Under the pieces are notes generated by a model, which was given only the letters and a program-made list of their open reading frames with translations, was not told the DNA's origin and ran no database searches. The translations under genes were made by a program, and so were the position numbers. From Dichetophora obliterata (lineage: Eukaryota > Arthropoda > Insecta > Diptera > Sciomyzidae), in contig OY986437.1 in NCBI GenBank assembly GCA_963920525.1, positions 93,706,213 through 93,770,212 on the forward strand: a stretch of DNA of 64,000 nucleotides, written 5' to 3'. Below, one piece after another: positions 22,157-33,115 of the stretch (position 1 is its first letter; the number at the start of each line of letters is the position of its first letter).

Positions 22157-23733
22157 TCTATACTATTATATAAAAGAAGACTCACGAAATTTGATCCAGA
22201 ATAAGCTCGGTAACCGCTGAACCGATTTTGATAATTCTTTTTTTTATTCGATTCCGATGATAATATAAACTGTTATAGCTTACCAAGGTTTTCGAAAATT
22301 CTGATCGTCATGCATTGATGTTTCAAACGGAAACATTTTTTTTTGTTTTGTTCGAAGGTCAATTTACACTTTTACAAATTCACATAACGATCACAAAATA
22401 TTCATTGAATTGGGTCAAGACAAATTCTACTATAACTAAGTATAACGTTAACTATGAATATATAGATAAGGAAATAGATTAAAACATAGAAATATGTATA
22501 TAACTTTGGAATAGTTTGAAATATTTGAAATATTTTTCACAGAATTATTTTTTAGGCTATATTTGAAAATGTTTTCACATAAATTAGATTTTAAGTTGAA
22601 GCACATTGCAAAAAATATAACAACATTTTAAGCAAAGTATTAAGCAAGTGCATTTTAATTAGTTTTCATCAAAAAATCATAGGGGGGAGGGTAGGTGAAC
22701 CATGATTTTTAATGATAGAAACTGTTTGTGTCAAAAACGAAAAATTTTTGCAGGTAAATTATGTTATATGAAAGAATTAGGAAAATTAAAATTTAAAAAA
22801 ATTTAAATTAAAAAATATGTACAACAAAAGCAACTCTTGGCCTATTGTTTAGTACAAGTTGGATATTTCAGAGGTTTTTTAAAACAATATAAAACATAGC
22901 ATTGGTGAGGTAACGGTAAACCTTTTCTCATTTTCCCAATTTACTTAATTGAACTTGAAAACAAAAAAAATTGGATGAAAATCGATTTGGAAATGTTTGC
23001 TTTCAAAACATGAAATTTCAATCGTTTTTTTCTCATTCTGAGGCTTATGAGTTATACTGAGAAAATCTTATGAGTTATATAGTTTTGAGATATAGCAAGA
23101 ATTTTAATGACATAATAACAGGTTTTTTTAAAACTAATATCAGTACAAAATATTTCCAAAAAGAAAAAAAAATTACCGTAAATTTTATTAATCAACGACT
23201 GTCCACACAAAAATGCATTGTTATGCATTGAGAAAGTCTATAGTTTTTGAGATATCGCCAAAAGTTTGATGTCATGATAATGGTTTTCTTTAAATTTGAG
23301 TAAAATTGTTGTTTGGCCGAAGCCCAATAACAACAATTAATAACTGAAGAAGGCCGATTAACTACAACAATTTAAGAAGAATATATTTATTTTCAGAATA
23401 TATGTAAAAAATTACATTTTTGATTACAAATTTTTAAAATTTTTTACCCAAATTTTTTTATAACGCTGTTATGCAGGACTTTTTCAAAAGTAAAAAAAAG
23501 AAAGCCAGGCAAATTTCTGTCATCATAACAATTAACGTTTAAATAAGATATTAAAATTAAATAAATAATTTCTTAATATATATACCATTTTTTCATAGTT
23601 AAACAAAACAAACACAATAATTTTTATATTTTGGTTTTGTTTTAATACAACTTAATACTTTCATTTTAAGATTTAAAATTTTTACATGGTATTTAATATT
23701 TTTATCGCAAGCGAAACAGCGGGTATTTGCTAG
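22157..23733 (+). mobile_element. Possible non-autonomous Helitron
   Basis: The left end begins TCTATACTATTATATAAAAG, like many insect Helitron 5' ends (TC start). Next comes GGTAACCGCTGAACCGATTT. The right end reads AGCGGGTATTTGCTAG followed by T, matching the CTRR-T terminus. No inverted repeats or target duplication are expected or seen. The base before the left end is T, not the usual A, and I cannot draw a strong 3' hairpin, so the call is tentative. No Rep/helicase coding sequence is present. Confidence 0.4.
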
Positions 23734-24425
23734 TGTTTTTTAATTTTATTTTTGTGATAATAAAAAAATATATAATTTTAAAAAGTATTGTTTTTAATGT
23801 CTCATAATTTCCAATTCATCAAAATTCTTATATTTTGTACGTTTAAATTATTTCTTCCGTACTTTATTATATCTATTATTTTGCCGTATGTAAGCATTAT
23901 TTTGCCGCATGTAATAGAACTGAAAAATATTTCGTCAAATGTGGCGTATGCGGCAATATGGTTTTGAGTAAAAGTCCTTTAAAATCAGGACTTTGATTCT
24001 AAACTGGTTTTGGATTTGTTGTCAAAATGAACTTAATAAATGCCACTATCAGTGGGTAAAATATCAATACACATTTTTCGAACCAATTTTTTTTTAGCTT
24101 GCTTCAAACTTAAAAGTTAATTTCCCAAAACTCGATTTTTTGGATGTACGACAAAATAATTCCGGGTCGACGAAATGTTAATGTTAAATTATAGTATATT
24201 TGTTTTAGTTCCGTTTCATGCAAAATGGGATTGAAACATTTGTTTTGTTATTGTTGTGCAATGTTTTTTTTTTGTCAAAATAACAAGCGGTAACGCATTA
24301 TCCAGTAATATTTGGAAAATCAGTGTTTAGTTTCATAAAAAAAGGTAAAAACCTCAAAAATATCAGTAAAAAGTTGAATACTTTATTTTCTACAGTGAGA
24401 AATATTGTTGTTTTGTTCAAAAACA
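23734..24425. other. Gene-free AT-rich stretch
   Basis: No supported gene or defined repeat. A CCGTATGTAAGCATTATTTTG-like word recurs at about 23884 and 23904 (TTTTGCCGTATGTAA, TTTTGCCGCATGTAA). Confidence 0.35.
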
Positions 24426-24429
24426 CAAG

Positions 24430-24945
24430 TTCGATCTAGCAAAATAACGCGAAAGGCAAAAAATCTGGATTAGTTCTGGCTGAAATTGTAGAACTTAAGC
24501 GAATAACAATTGCGAATAGTTTTAGCAGTATGGATGGGATCAATCAATTATAATCTGAAGCATGAAACAGAACGATTTCTAGAACTACCACGAGTAGAAG
24601 TTTGAAAAAGTGTGGTTTTACTTTATACAAGTTAAGGTTATTTATACAAAAGAAAATAGTTTGGCCGAGAGTTTGTTCAACCGATTTTTTGGCAGGCAAA
24701 AAGCAAGCAATTTTTGATTGAATAGAACATAACTAACCGATTTGCATAGGCAAGGAAACATAAAAAATGGACTTTACAACAATGGCATTCAGTTACGTAA
24801 AGCGACGAATCCAGATTTGAAGTTTTAATTGGCGACACGTGTCCAAAAGTGCTGCATAGAAGAGGTGAAGAGTTTCATAACGATTATATTATTAATATGG
24901 TTAAAAAGATAGCTTCTAGGGATGTATTTCTGCAAAGGGAGTTGG
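24430..24945 (+). pseudogene. Tc1-like transposase relic
   Basis: In one frame with stops, about 24760-24945 reads WTLQQWHSVT, stop, SDESRFEVLIGDTCPKVLHR, RGEEFHNDYIINMVKKI. The SDESRFE block and the arrangement that follows match the second catalytic region of Tc1-like DDE transposases. Upstream, RTISRTTTSRSLKKCGFTLY (about 24570-24630) fits the DNA-binding helix-turn-helix region. The third catalytic residue and C-terminus are missing, and many stops are present. Terminal repeats were not found. Confidence 0.55.
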
Positions 24946-25382
24946 CTGGGCCGACGAGAGGTGTTTCCCCCCTGGCCCGGAGTCTTAAGGGGGCCCGGAT
25001 TGGCGGGTAAGTAAATGAACAAAAAGCTGATTTATTGTTGAAGAAGAGAAGTCTTTCTTTTCCCCCCGAAAAATATTATTTTTCATATTTCTTACCTTGT
25101 TTTGTATCGACGATATCGAAAATTATAATGAAACTTTCTCGTGGATTGCGAACTTCTGATTTTAATGCGTTGATACCTTTGTTCTAAGGTGGAAACTTTT
25201 TTACATGTTTTTACTTGGATACATTTTTGGTTTACATTTTGGTTTACCCCTCTGTATATGTCGGGGCAACACTGTATAACAGAGCTGTATCAGTAGAATA
25301 TCCAGTAGAAAATTTTCTTATAGTATACTATACAAAAAAGCATGGTAGTTTTTCAGCCCATATCTGGAAAAACATTGTGTAG
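24946..25382. other. Gene-free stretch with a GC-rich island
   Basis: 24940-25010 is strikingly GC-rich for this window (CCCTGGCCCGGAGTC, GGGGGCCCGGAT) and may be the end of another eroded transposon. The remainder to the microsatellite has no supported feature. Confidence 0.35.
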
Positions 25383-26721
25383 TTATGTTATGTTATGCTA
25401 TGTTATGTTATGTTATGTTATGTTATGTTATGTTATGTTATGTTATGTTATGTTATGTTATGTTATGTTATGTTATGTTATGTTATGTTATGTTATGTTA
25501 TGTTATGTTATGTTATGTTATGTTATGTTATGTTATGTTATGTTATGTTATGTTATGTTATGTTATGTTATGTTATGTTATGTTATGTTATGTTATGTTA
25601 TGTTATGTTATGTTATGTTATGTTATGTTATGTTATGTTATGTTATGTTATGTTATGTTATGTTATGTTATGTTATGTTATGTTATGTTATGTTATGTTA
25701 TGTTATGTTATGTTATGTTATGTTATGTTATGTTATGTTATGTTATGTTATGTTATGTTATGTTATGTTATGTTATGTTATGTTATGTTATGTTATGTTA
25801 TGTTATGTTATGTTATGTTATGTTATGTTATGTTATGTTATGTTATGTTATGTTATGTTATGTTATGTTATGTTATGTTATGTTATGTTATGTTATGTTA
25901 TGTTATGTTATGTTATGTTATGTTATGTTATGTTATGTTATGTTATGTTATGTTATGTTATGTTATGTTATGTTATGTTATGTTATGTTATGTTATGTTA
26001 TGTTATGTTATGTTATGTTATGTTATGTTATGTTATGTTATGTTATGTTATGTTATGTTATGTTATGTTATGTTATGTTATGTTATGTTATGTTATGTTA
26101 TGTTATGTTATGTTATGTTATGTTATGTTATGTTATGTTATGTTATGTTATGTTATGTTATGTTATGTTATGTTATGTTATGTTATGTTATGTTATGTTA
26201 TGTTATGTTATGTTATGTTATGTTATGTTATGTTATGTTATGTTATGTTATGTTATGTTATGTTATGTTATGTTATGTTATGTTATGTTATGTTATGTTA
26301 TGTTATGTTATGTTATGTTATGTTATGTTATGTTATGTTATGTTATGTTATGTTATGTTATGTTATGTTATGTTATGTTATGTTATGTTATGTTATGTTA
26401 TGTTATGTTATGTTATGTTATGTTATGTTATGTTATGTTATGTTATGTTATGTTATGTTATGTTATGTTATGTTATGTTATGTTATGTTATGTTATGTTA
26501 TGTTATGTTATGTTATGTTATGTTATGTTATGTTATGTTATGTTATGTTATGTTATGTTATGTTATGTTATGTTATGTTATGTTATGTTATGTTATGTTA
26601 TGTTATGTTATGTTATGTTATGTTATGTTATGTTATGTTATGTTATGTTATGTTATGTTATGTTATGTTATGTTATGTTATGTTATGTTATGTTATGTTA
26701 TGTTATGTTATGTTATGTTAT
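25383..26721. repeat. (TTATG)n microsatellite, about 1.34 kb
   Basis: About 268 copies of a 5-bp unit without interruption except a single C for T at 25398. Because 5 is not divisible by 3 and no frame contains a stop, all three forward frames are open and give spurious repeats of MLCYV; these are not genes. The array sits inside a remnant of the TTAA-type element, whose right end follows at 26735-26928. Confidence 0.98.
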
Positions 26722-26734
26722 TAAAAAAAATTTA

Positions 26735-26932
26735 ATTTGGTTTTAAAAAATATTTTTCGAGAAAAACGCCTGTAAAGTTACTCTGGTTAATTAAAGTTAC
26801 TCTGGCGAATCTGGTTTGAAGCACTATAGATTCTTTATTATAAGCGGGACTGATTTGATATTATTTTTGCATTTTTGTAAATAGTTGTACAACAATAACA
26901 AAAAAAAATTGTTTGCCTAAAACCTTCCTTAA
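26735..26932. mobile_element. Right-end fragment of the GGGAGGTTTAAGGC element, empty SINE site
   Basis: CGAGAAAAACGCCTGTAAAG, GGTTTGAAGCACTATAGATT and TTGTTTGCCTAAAACC match 17.3-17.85 kb. The end CCTTCC is followed by TTAA (26929-26932). It lacks both the MITE and the SINE found in the other copy and so preserves the pre-insertion arrangement. The left part is replaced by the (TTATG)n array. Confidence 0.65.
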
Positions 26933-28290
26933 AAATTTTCTAAATCTGCTGCAGATGCAAACCAAAATTTCTCTCTTATTTCTTGTTGATCTTATCTACC
27001 TTATAAAATATAAACGTTTTTGTTTTGGGTTAAAAACAATAGTCTTGCTTGTTTCATTTTTCAGTTTTAAGTTTAATTAAGGTCTTAATTTCTGCTGGGT
27101 ATAACATATTGCGAGTGAATATGAAAAAAATTCTAAAATGTTAGAGAAAAAAAACCCAATTAGTAGTAAATTTTAAAATACTTGAAAAGTCGAGTTCATC
27201 GCAGCGAAAATTGACGAGAGTTGTACTATTCATGCTGTGCGAACAAGGAATTTTCAAAAAATTAAATAAATTCGTTACAAAACTACTTTTCGTTTATACA
27301 GAGGTAATTTTTTCCTACACTTCCTACATTTATGTTATTTTATTTGGTTCTGAACTTTTTGGTTAATTTGGTTTATTTAAATATTTTATAAATTAAAAAC
27401 TTTAATAATTTTTAGTTTTCTCGACGTTTCGAAGATGTGTGTTCGTTTTATTCGGGGGATTTAAAAAAATTTTTACATTATTTTTTGTTCCATAATTTTC
27501 AATTTAATTGATTTAATTTAGGATTTAATTAATTGTATTTAAGAATTTTTTTACATTATTTTTGTTCCATAATTTTCAAGCCAAACATTCTTTTGAAATT
27601 AAAAAAAAATGCATAAATAATTCTGTTTTGATTAAACATAAGTTGTCCTTATAAGCTTATTAAAGAGGATGGACTGCAAAAATAACAAAAGATTACTGGA
27701 GAGTTGATTTAGCAAAAAGCAAAACAAGCAAGTTATTCTATTTCAGCAAATTGTTAACATGAATCAAGCAAATTTTTCTCAATTCAAGCAAATATCGGAC
27801 TTGAATCTAGAAAAAATATTTAGAGTTTTAATCATATGTTTCTTGAATTAACTAATTTTTTTCTTAATATCATGTGTTTTAAATTTGCTTAATTCTACCA
27901 AAATAATGTTTTAATCGAGAAACTTACGCTTGAGTGTAATCTGATAGTCTATTTGCTTGATTCATTAATAGAATGCTTGATTTTTTTCTATCCGTGTATA
28001 CCTGAATATGGAACCCAAAAATATATATTCAAAACTCTTCTCTTGTTTTGCATGTGCAAGAAAGCTATAGTATCTATGGTAATATATGACTATTCCAAAC
28101 TTGTGTATATCGCTGTCACAAAAAATAATATCTTAAAATAGATCACGTCAAAATTGCTACGAATTTCTATATATATCGAAAAACACAACTTCGGAATATC
28201 CAGCGCCTTAAGAGGGCACAACCAGTTGGGACGTACGAGAAATGGTCTTATTTAGAGTTTTTTTTGGCCACACATTAAAATAATTCATAG
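26933..28290. other. Gene-free AT-rich stretch
   Basis: No supported gene. A TTTTTACATTATTTTTTGTTCC segment recurs at about 27471 and 27549. Words like AAGCAAATTTTTCTC recur at 27750-27800. Confidence 0.35.
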
Positions 28291-28300
28291 CAAATTTTTA

Positions 28301-28703
28301 CATGAATTTAATCGTGAGCTTTATATCAAGGAAGCTTGAAGAAGGCAATAACAACAACTCTGTACAGAGTCAATCACACAGCAGACTAGACACCTGTTTC
28401 GGAAATCGCTACGCTTCCTCTTCAATAGTCTTGAGTGATTCAGTTGTGACCAACCCACTGTTTGAAGTCTTATATGATTTGAGACGTGTTCGAAAAAATT
28501 CGTAAGAATTTTAACGTTCTCATGGACCACCTAATCATATGACGTTAAAGCAGTAGCTATTGTTAGATCAAGCCTTTAACTGTTATAATTGCTTCTTGTT
28601 TTCTTTCGATATTCATTGGAGTTCGACGAATAAAAATACAGAGTTGTTGTTGTTGCCTTCTTCAAACTTTCTTGATCTAAATAAAGCTCACAATAAATTC
28701 ATG
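28301..28703. mobile_element. MITE family F, complete copy
   Basis: A 403-bp element. It starts CATGAATTTAATCGTGAGCT and ends AAGCTCACAATAAATTCATG, inverted copies over about 25 bp with a few changes; the similarity runs further in (TTGAAGAAGGCAA against TTGCCTTCTTCAA). Other copies are at 16830, 17333, 53832 and 60973, so this is a dispersed family without coding capacity. The right flank of three copies begins GTAATAA, so the true end may lie a few bases further out. Confidence 0.75.
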
Positions 28704-28872
28704 TAATAATTAAAAGAATAAGATCACAGTTAATTATCAATATTAACAACAAATTTTTTTACAAGAATGACGTATATCTCTGAAGAAAATATTTTTTTTT
28801 TTTTACAAAATATTTGATTAATTAGTGTGATACAGCAAATTTGCGAGGGTAAAAAAATTTGATAGAGAAATA

Positions 28873-29290
28873 GAGAAAAATTTGTAGTTATTAGATTAAT
28901 TTTTGCGGAATTGAAAGACATTTTACTGCTTTGATAAGCTTACTTTGTATGGGAGGTAGCCGTGGTTTTTATTAGATTTTTCCAAATTTCATACTTAAAT
29001 TACATATTAATTGTTTAAGCATATGAGAAAAATTTGTAGTCATTAGATTAATTTTTGCGGAATTGAAAGAGATTTTACTACTTTGATAGCTCACTTTGTA
29101 TGTGAGGTAGACGTGATTTTTTTTTCAACTTGTACAAATTTCATACTAAAAGTTCATATTAAAAGGTAAAGCTAATGTGCAAAATTTTAAGTCATTAGAT
29201 TAATTTTTGTGGAGTTTAAAGAGGTTTTACCGTTTTGGTTAAGTCACTTTGTATGGGAGGTAGGCATGGTTTTCGTCCGATTTGGCTCAT
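28873..29290. repeat. Three tandem copies of a ~153-bp unit
   Basis: Copies start at about 28873, 29025 and 29178. Shared words are GAAAAATTTGTAGT, CATTAGATTAATTTTTG, the GGAATTGAAAGA block and TCACTTTGTATGGGAGGTAG. They lead into the tail at 29385-29535, so they are probably internal repeats of one dispersed element. Confidence 0.75.
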
Positions 29291-29369
29291 ATTCGAACTT
29301 GCTCTCAATTTTTAAATAAAAAGCCTGTATATTAAATTTCGTAACGATAGCTATAAAATTACGTCTGTG

Positions 29370-29540
29370 ATCTTCATCACAGACAGACAGACGGACAGAT
29401 AGACATGGCTAAATCGACTCAAAAGGTGATGCTGATCAAGAATATATATAGTTTTCTATACCGGCCATGCCTTCTTATCGGCGTTACAAACGGATTGACA
29501 AAGTTAATATACCCCTATTACGTTATTTAAACGTGGGGGA
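29370..29540 (+). repeat. Dispersed fly repeat tail (ATGGCTAAATCGACTC)
   Basis: The CAGACAGACAGACGGACAG tract, then ATGGCTAAATCGACTC, GATGCTGATCAAGAATATAT and GCGTTACAAACGGATTGACA, follow the order of a repeat tail that I know from many higher-fly genomes. No ORF is present. Confidence 0.5.
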
Positions 29541-30755
29541 ATAAAAAAAAAACAGGAATCCTTAGGTCATGAAACAATGCTCCGGATGAACGAAAGGATT
29601 TGAAAAATTTGATTTTCCAAAAAATGGCGGATGTTGAAATTAAAAATTGCTTATTATACCAAAATTTCACTCATATTTTAGGAAAAAAAAAAAAATTGTA
29701 TAAAAAATCCTTCGTTCATCCAGAAGACAATTATGCATAAAATAATTGAAAAAATTTCAAACTGATCGGTACAGCCATTCTAAAGTTACAGTGCTCACCG
29801 GCTTCGTAAACATGGTTTTGAGAAAAACGCGTTTAAAGTTTTAACTACGCAGGGCATGTAGATAAAAAACGCCTTTTAAAAGTTATGTGTCTCCTTAAAT
29901 AATAATCCTATTAGACTGGAGTTTATAGAAAATATTTTGATTTACTTTACTTTTGGAAAATGAAAACAAAAATATTTTTTTTTCAAAATTCTAACTGGTT
30001 TTGCCCCCTAATTAAAAATTCTTTGAGTATCAATGTAAATTGAATATTGAATATCGTAAGCAATAATACGGTTAAGCTAATCTACCATCTCGCATAAAAT
30101 TGGTATCAACATAGCAAGTTTTAGAATTTCATAAAGAGTGTGCTAGCATGTAAGTGTTACAATAAAACAGACCCTTGAGTCATCTCCATAAGGCTTTTAC
30201 CATAGAATATTATCACAAGAACCACAATTCAAATCACTCGCACCACCCACATTTCATCATCTTAAATTTAAATTTCAAATGAGTGCACGCCCAAAAGATT
30301 ACAATCAAAATGTTGCATCTGTCATTTTAAAACTACCCGCGTATGATAACCGGGTAGGCCAAAAACCCAGCAATCTTAGATCTCAAAACAATCAACAATA
30401 ATTTAATTAGGAAGTGAAGCTTTAAAGGAATGGATGCGAGGTTGGAGATTATTTTAATTTTGAGATAGATAGCTGAAAAAAGTCTGAAAGAAAAGAGGAA
30501 TTATTTTCAAAATTTGGTCATACAGCTGAAAATTGGATTTTGTAAGTGAAAATAAGACTACCTACATAGAGAAAAAAAAATCAAGCTTGACACAAGCAAG
30601 ATCAGCTATTAATTGCAAATCGTGCACAAAACTCGCAATTCATGCATTTTCTCTATTTTTAGTATCAATAGATTTTCAAATGTTATTCAGAAAACCATGA
30701 TTGATATAAGAAAAAATTTAATTAATACTTTATTATATTTTTTCGAGATACTATA
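29541..30755. other. Gene-free stretch with one inverted pair
   Basis: CCGGATGAACGAAAGGATT (29583) is repeated inverted as AATCCTTCGTTCATCCAG (29705), about 105 bp apart. GAGAAAAACGCGTTTAAAG at 29820 resembles a word in the TTAA-type elements. No gene supported. Confidence 0.4.
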
Positions 30756-30756
30756 T

Positions 30757-31270
30757 TATTTTCGTGAAGTAATTATTTGCGTGACCCAAGTCCAAATGCC
30801 TTTCTAAAAACAAGAACATTTTCATTAATATTAGAAAATAATTTCTAAAAAGAGAATAATTATGTCTTAATATACATAATAAACTCGCTTTCATAAAGTG
30901 CGTTATTTTTTTTCGTATAAAACGAATTTCGTTTGATATGAAAAATTTTTTTCTCGCAAAAAAAAAACAATATTCTTGATCTAGTTTGAGTATAGTTGTA
31001 TAGTAGTTGTATAAGAAAACTATTTACTAGGCAAGAGAAGAATTTACTTTAATCGTTTTAGCCGATTATTTTAAAAGTGACTTAAGTCCATTTATGTTAA
31101 AATCAAGATAATAAAGGGCTTGCGTTATTAACTAAAGATCTTCTTGCAATATCGTTATAAGACACATCATTTAAAAATCTATGTTTTTATGCTTAAAACC
31201 AAATTTTATCGATTAACAACACACACTGAAAAGATTTTGCCTAATTTCTACTAAATTTCGGGAACTAATT
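30757..31270. repeat. Left copy of a ~510-bp direct repeat
   Basis: Begins near TTCGTGAAGTAATTATTTGC and ends near ATTTCGGGAACT. The copy at 31737-32250 matches it at roughly 94%. It does not begin TG and end CA, and no primer-binding site follows it, so an LTR is unlikely. Confidence 0.8.
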
Positions 31271-31284
31271 TCAATATAAACATT

Positions 31285-31736
31285 TTATCGATGGATAATC
31301 TTGTTAGGCAATTTTTCGACAAACTTGCTGAGGTTGGACTTCATACAGTAAATACAAGCATACCTGCACGTTACGCTACTAACGCTTCTCCGAGTTTATT
31401 GGATCTTTTTGTTGTCTCTGATGTTTCTAATATTTTGCTTTTTGACCAACTTTCTTTTATTTCTGACCACGATCTTATTTTTTTTCTTTAAATATAAATC
31501 TCACACCAAATGAAACGGAAGGAACTTTTTGTTTTCGTGACTATAAATCTGTCGATTATGCATCTTTGTTTAATGATCTATCTTCAATAAATTGGTCTGA
31601 TTGTTGGTTTTATAGTTCTGTTAATGAACAATTAAATTTCTTCGTTACTAAAATTTGTGCATTGTTCGACTTACATGTTCCATTAATTTCTCGTGGTGTT
31701 TCAGATAAATGTTGTCCTTGGTTTACAAATAATTAT
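31285..31736 (+). pseudogene. LINE endonuclease C-terminal fragment between direct repeats
   Basis: 31291-31491 reads FDKLAEVGLHTVNTSIPARY, then SLLDLFVVSDVSNILLFDQL and FISDHDLIF. The LDLF and SDHD motifs are the conserved C-terminal blocks of APE-type LINE endonucleases. After a frameshift, 31500-31736 continues with CFRDYKSVDYASLFNDLSSI and ends HVPLISRGVSDKCCPWFTNN, the linker that normally leads to the reverse transcriptase. Both edges coincide with the edges of the ~510-bp direct repeats. It may be from the same clade as the RT at 13.7 kb, but the two pieces do not overlap. Confidence 0.75.
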
Positions 31737-32250
31737 TTTTTTCGTGAAGTAATTATTTGCGTGACCCAAGTCCTAATGCCTTTCTAAAAACAAGAACATT
31801 TTCATTAATATTAGAAAATAATTTTCTAAAAAGAGAATAATTATGTCTTAATATACATAATATTTTAACGCACTTTCATAAAGTGCGTTATTTTTTTTTT
31901 GTATAAAACGAATTTTGTTTGATATGAAAAATGTTTTCTCGAAAAAATAACAATATTCTTGATCTAATTTGAGTATAGTTGTATAGTAGTTGTATAAGAA
32001 AACTATTTACTAGGCAAGAGAAGAATTTACTTTAATCGTTTGAGCCGATTATTTTAAAAGTGACTTAAGTCCATTTATGTTAGATTCAAGATAATAAAGG
32101 GTTTGCGTTATTAACTAAAGGTCTTCTTGCAATATCGTTATAAGACACATAATTTAAAAATCTATGTTTTTATGCTCAAAACAAAATATTATCGATTACC
32201 AACACCCACTGAAAAGATTTTGCCTAATTTCTACTAAATTTCGGGAACTC
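31737..32250. repeat. Right copy of a ~510-bp direct repeat
   Basis: Same content as 30757-31270. It includes a perfect CGCACTTT-CAT-AAAGTGCG hairpin (31867-31885) whose left half has mutated in the first copy. Confidence 0.8.
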
Positions 32251-33115
32251 ATTTGTAAGAGTTTTCTTCTTTAATTGAATTTATTCATACAAAAGTTATT
32301 TTTTTACAAATTTATAGTTGATTATTTCCAAAAATGTTTAAGTGGCATATCATGTTCTTGAAATAAGTCCATAAATTTATAATTATTGGTAACTGCTGAC
32401 ATAATAGTATAATGCTTTTGAGTTTCTAAGGATATAAAAATTATCATCCCAATTAGCATAATAAACATTATTTATGTATGTTCTAAAATTAAAAACAAAT
32501 TATCGTCTTTTATTTAATTATATCACTTAACAACTGAAAAATACCTAGAATGGCATATATGTTCGTATGAACCTCCTGAAAATATAGCTATAATTTTTTT
32601 TTCAATTTTATGGTTTTTTAGATAACGGTAATCTAGTTTTTATGACATGATTTCATATGATCTGTTCGATTCAAAGAAAAAGCATACTGTTGAAAAGATA
32701 AATAAATTACCTCTTCATCCATTTATTGTTTGTTTCGATCGAGCAGAAAAAGGTTAAGTTATAGTTAAAATTATATAATAGCTCATCAAAGTTAAAATTT
32801 CTCATCTAAATCTAAATCTCTCAAATTTAAAATCTCTCAAAATAAAAACGTCAACGTTCAAGTAATAAAAATTTATTTTATAACGTAAGCAGTAAAATTG
32901 AAAAATTACTTGATTTACAAAATAATGAATAATAATTTTAAAAAATGTATTATTCATCGGATTTTAGTCATTTTAGACTTAAAACGTTTGTAATTAAATA
33001 CACTAAATGAAATAAATTACATATTCTAGATTTTTACTATTTCTTTAAAAAAAGTTAATTAAAGTGCAATTTTTTAAAAAATCGTCAAAGTTTAAAGAAG
33101 TTTGAACTTTGATGA

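Noticed and set aside
25383..26721. Telomeric or interstitial telomere repeat
   Set aside because: The unit is TTATG, not TTAGG, and flies do not use TTAGG telomeres.
25342..26746. Three overlapping ORFs of 446-460 codons repeating MLCYV
   Set aside because: They are the automatic result of a 5-bp repeat without stops in any frame; no coding gene.
30757..32250. LTR retrotransposon with two LTRs
   Set aside because: The direct repeats do not start TG/end CA, there is no primer-binding site or gag-pol, and the 460-bp interior is a non-LTR endonuclease fragment.
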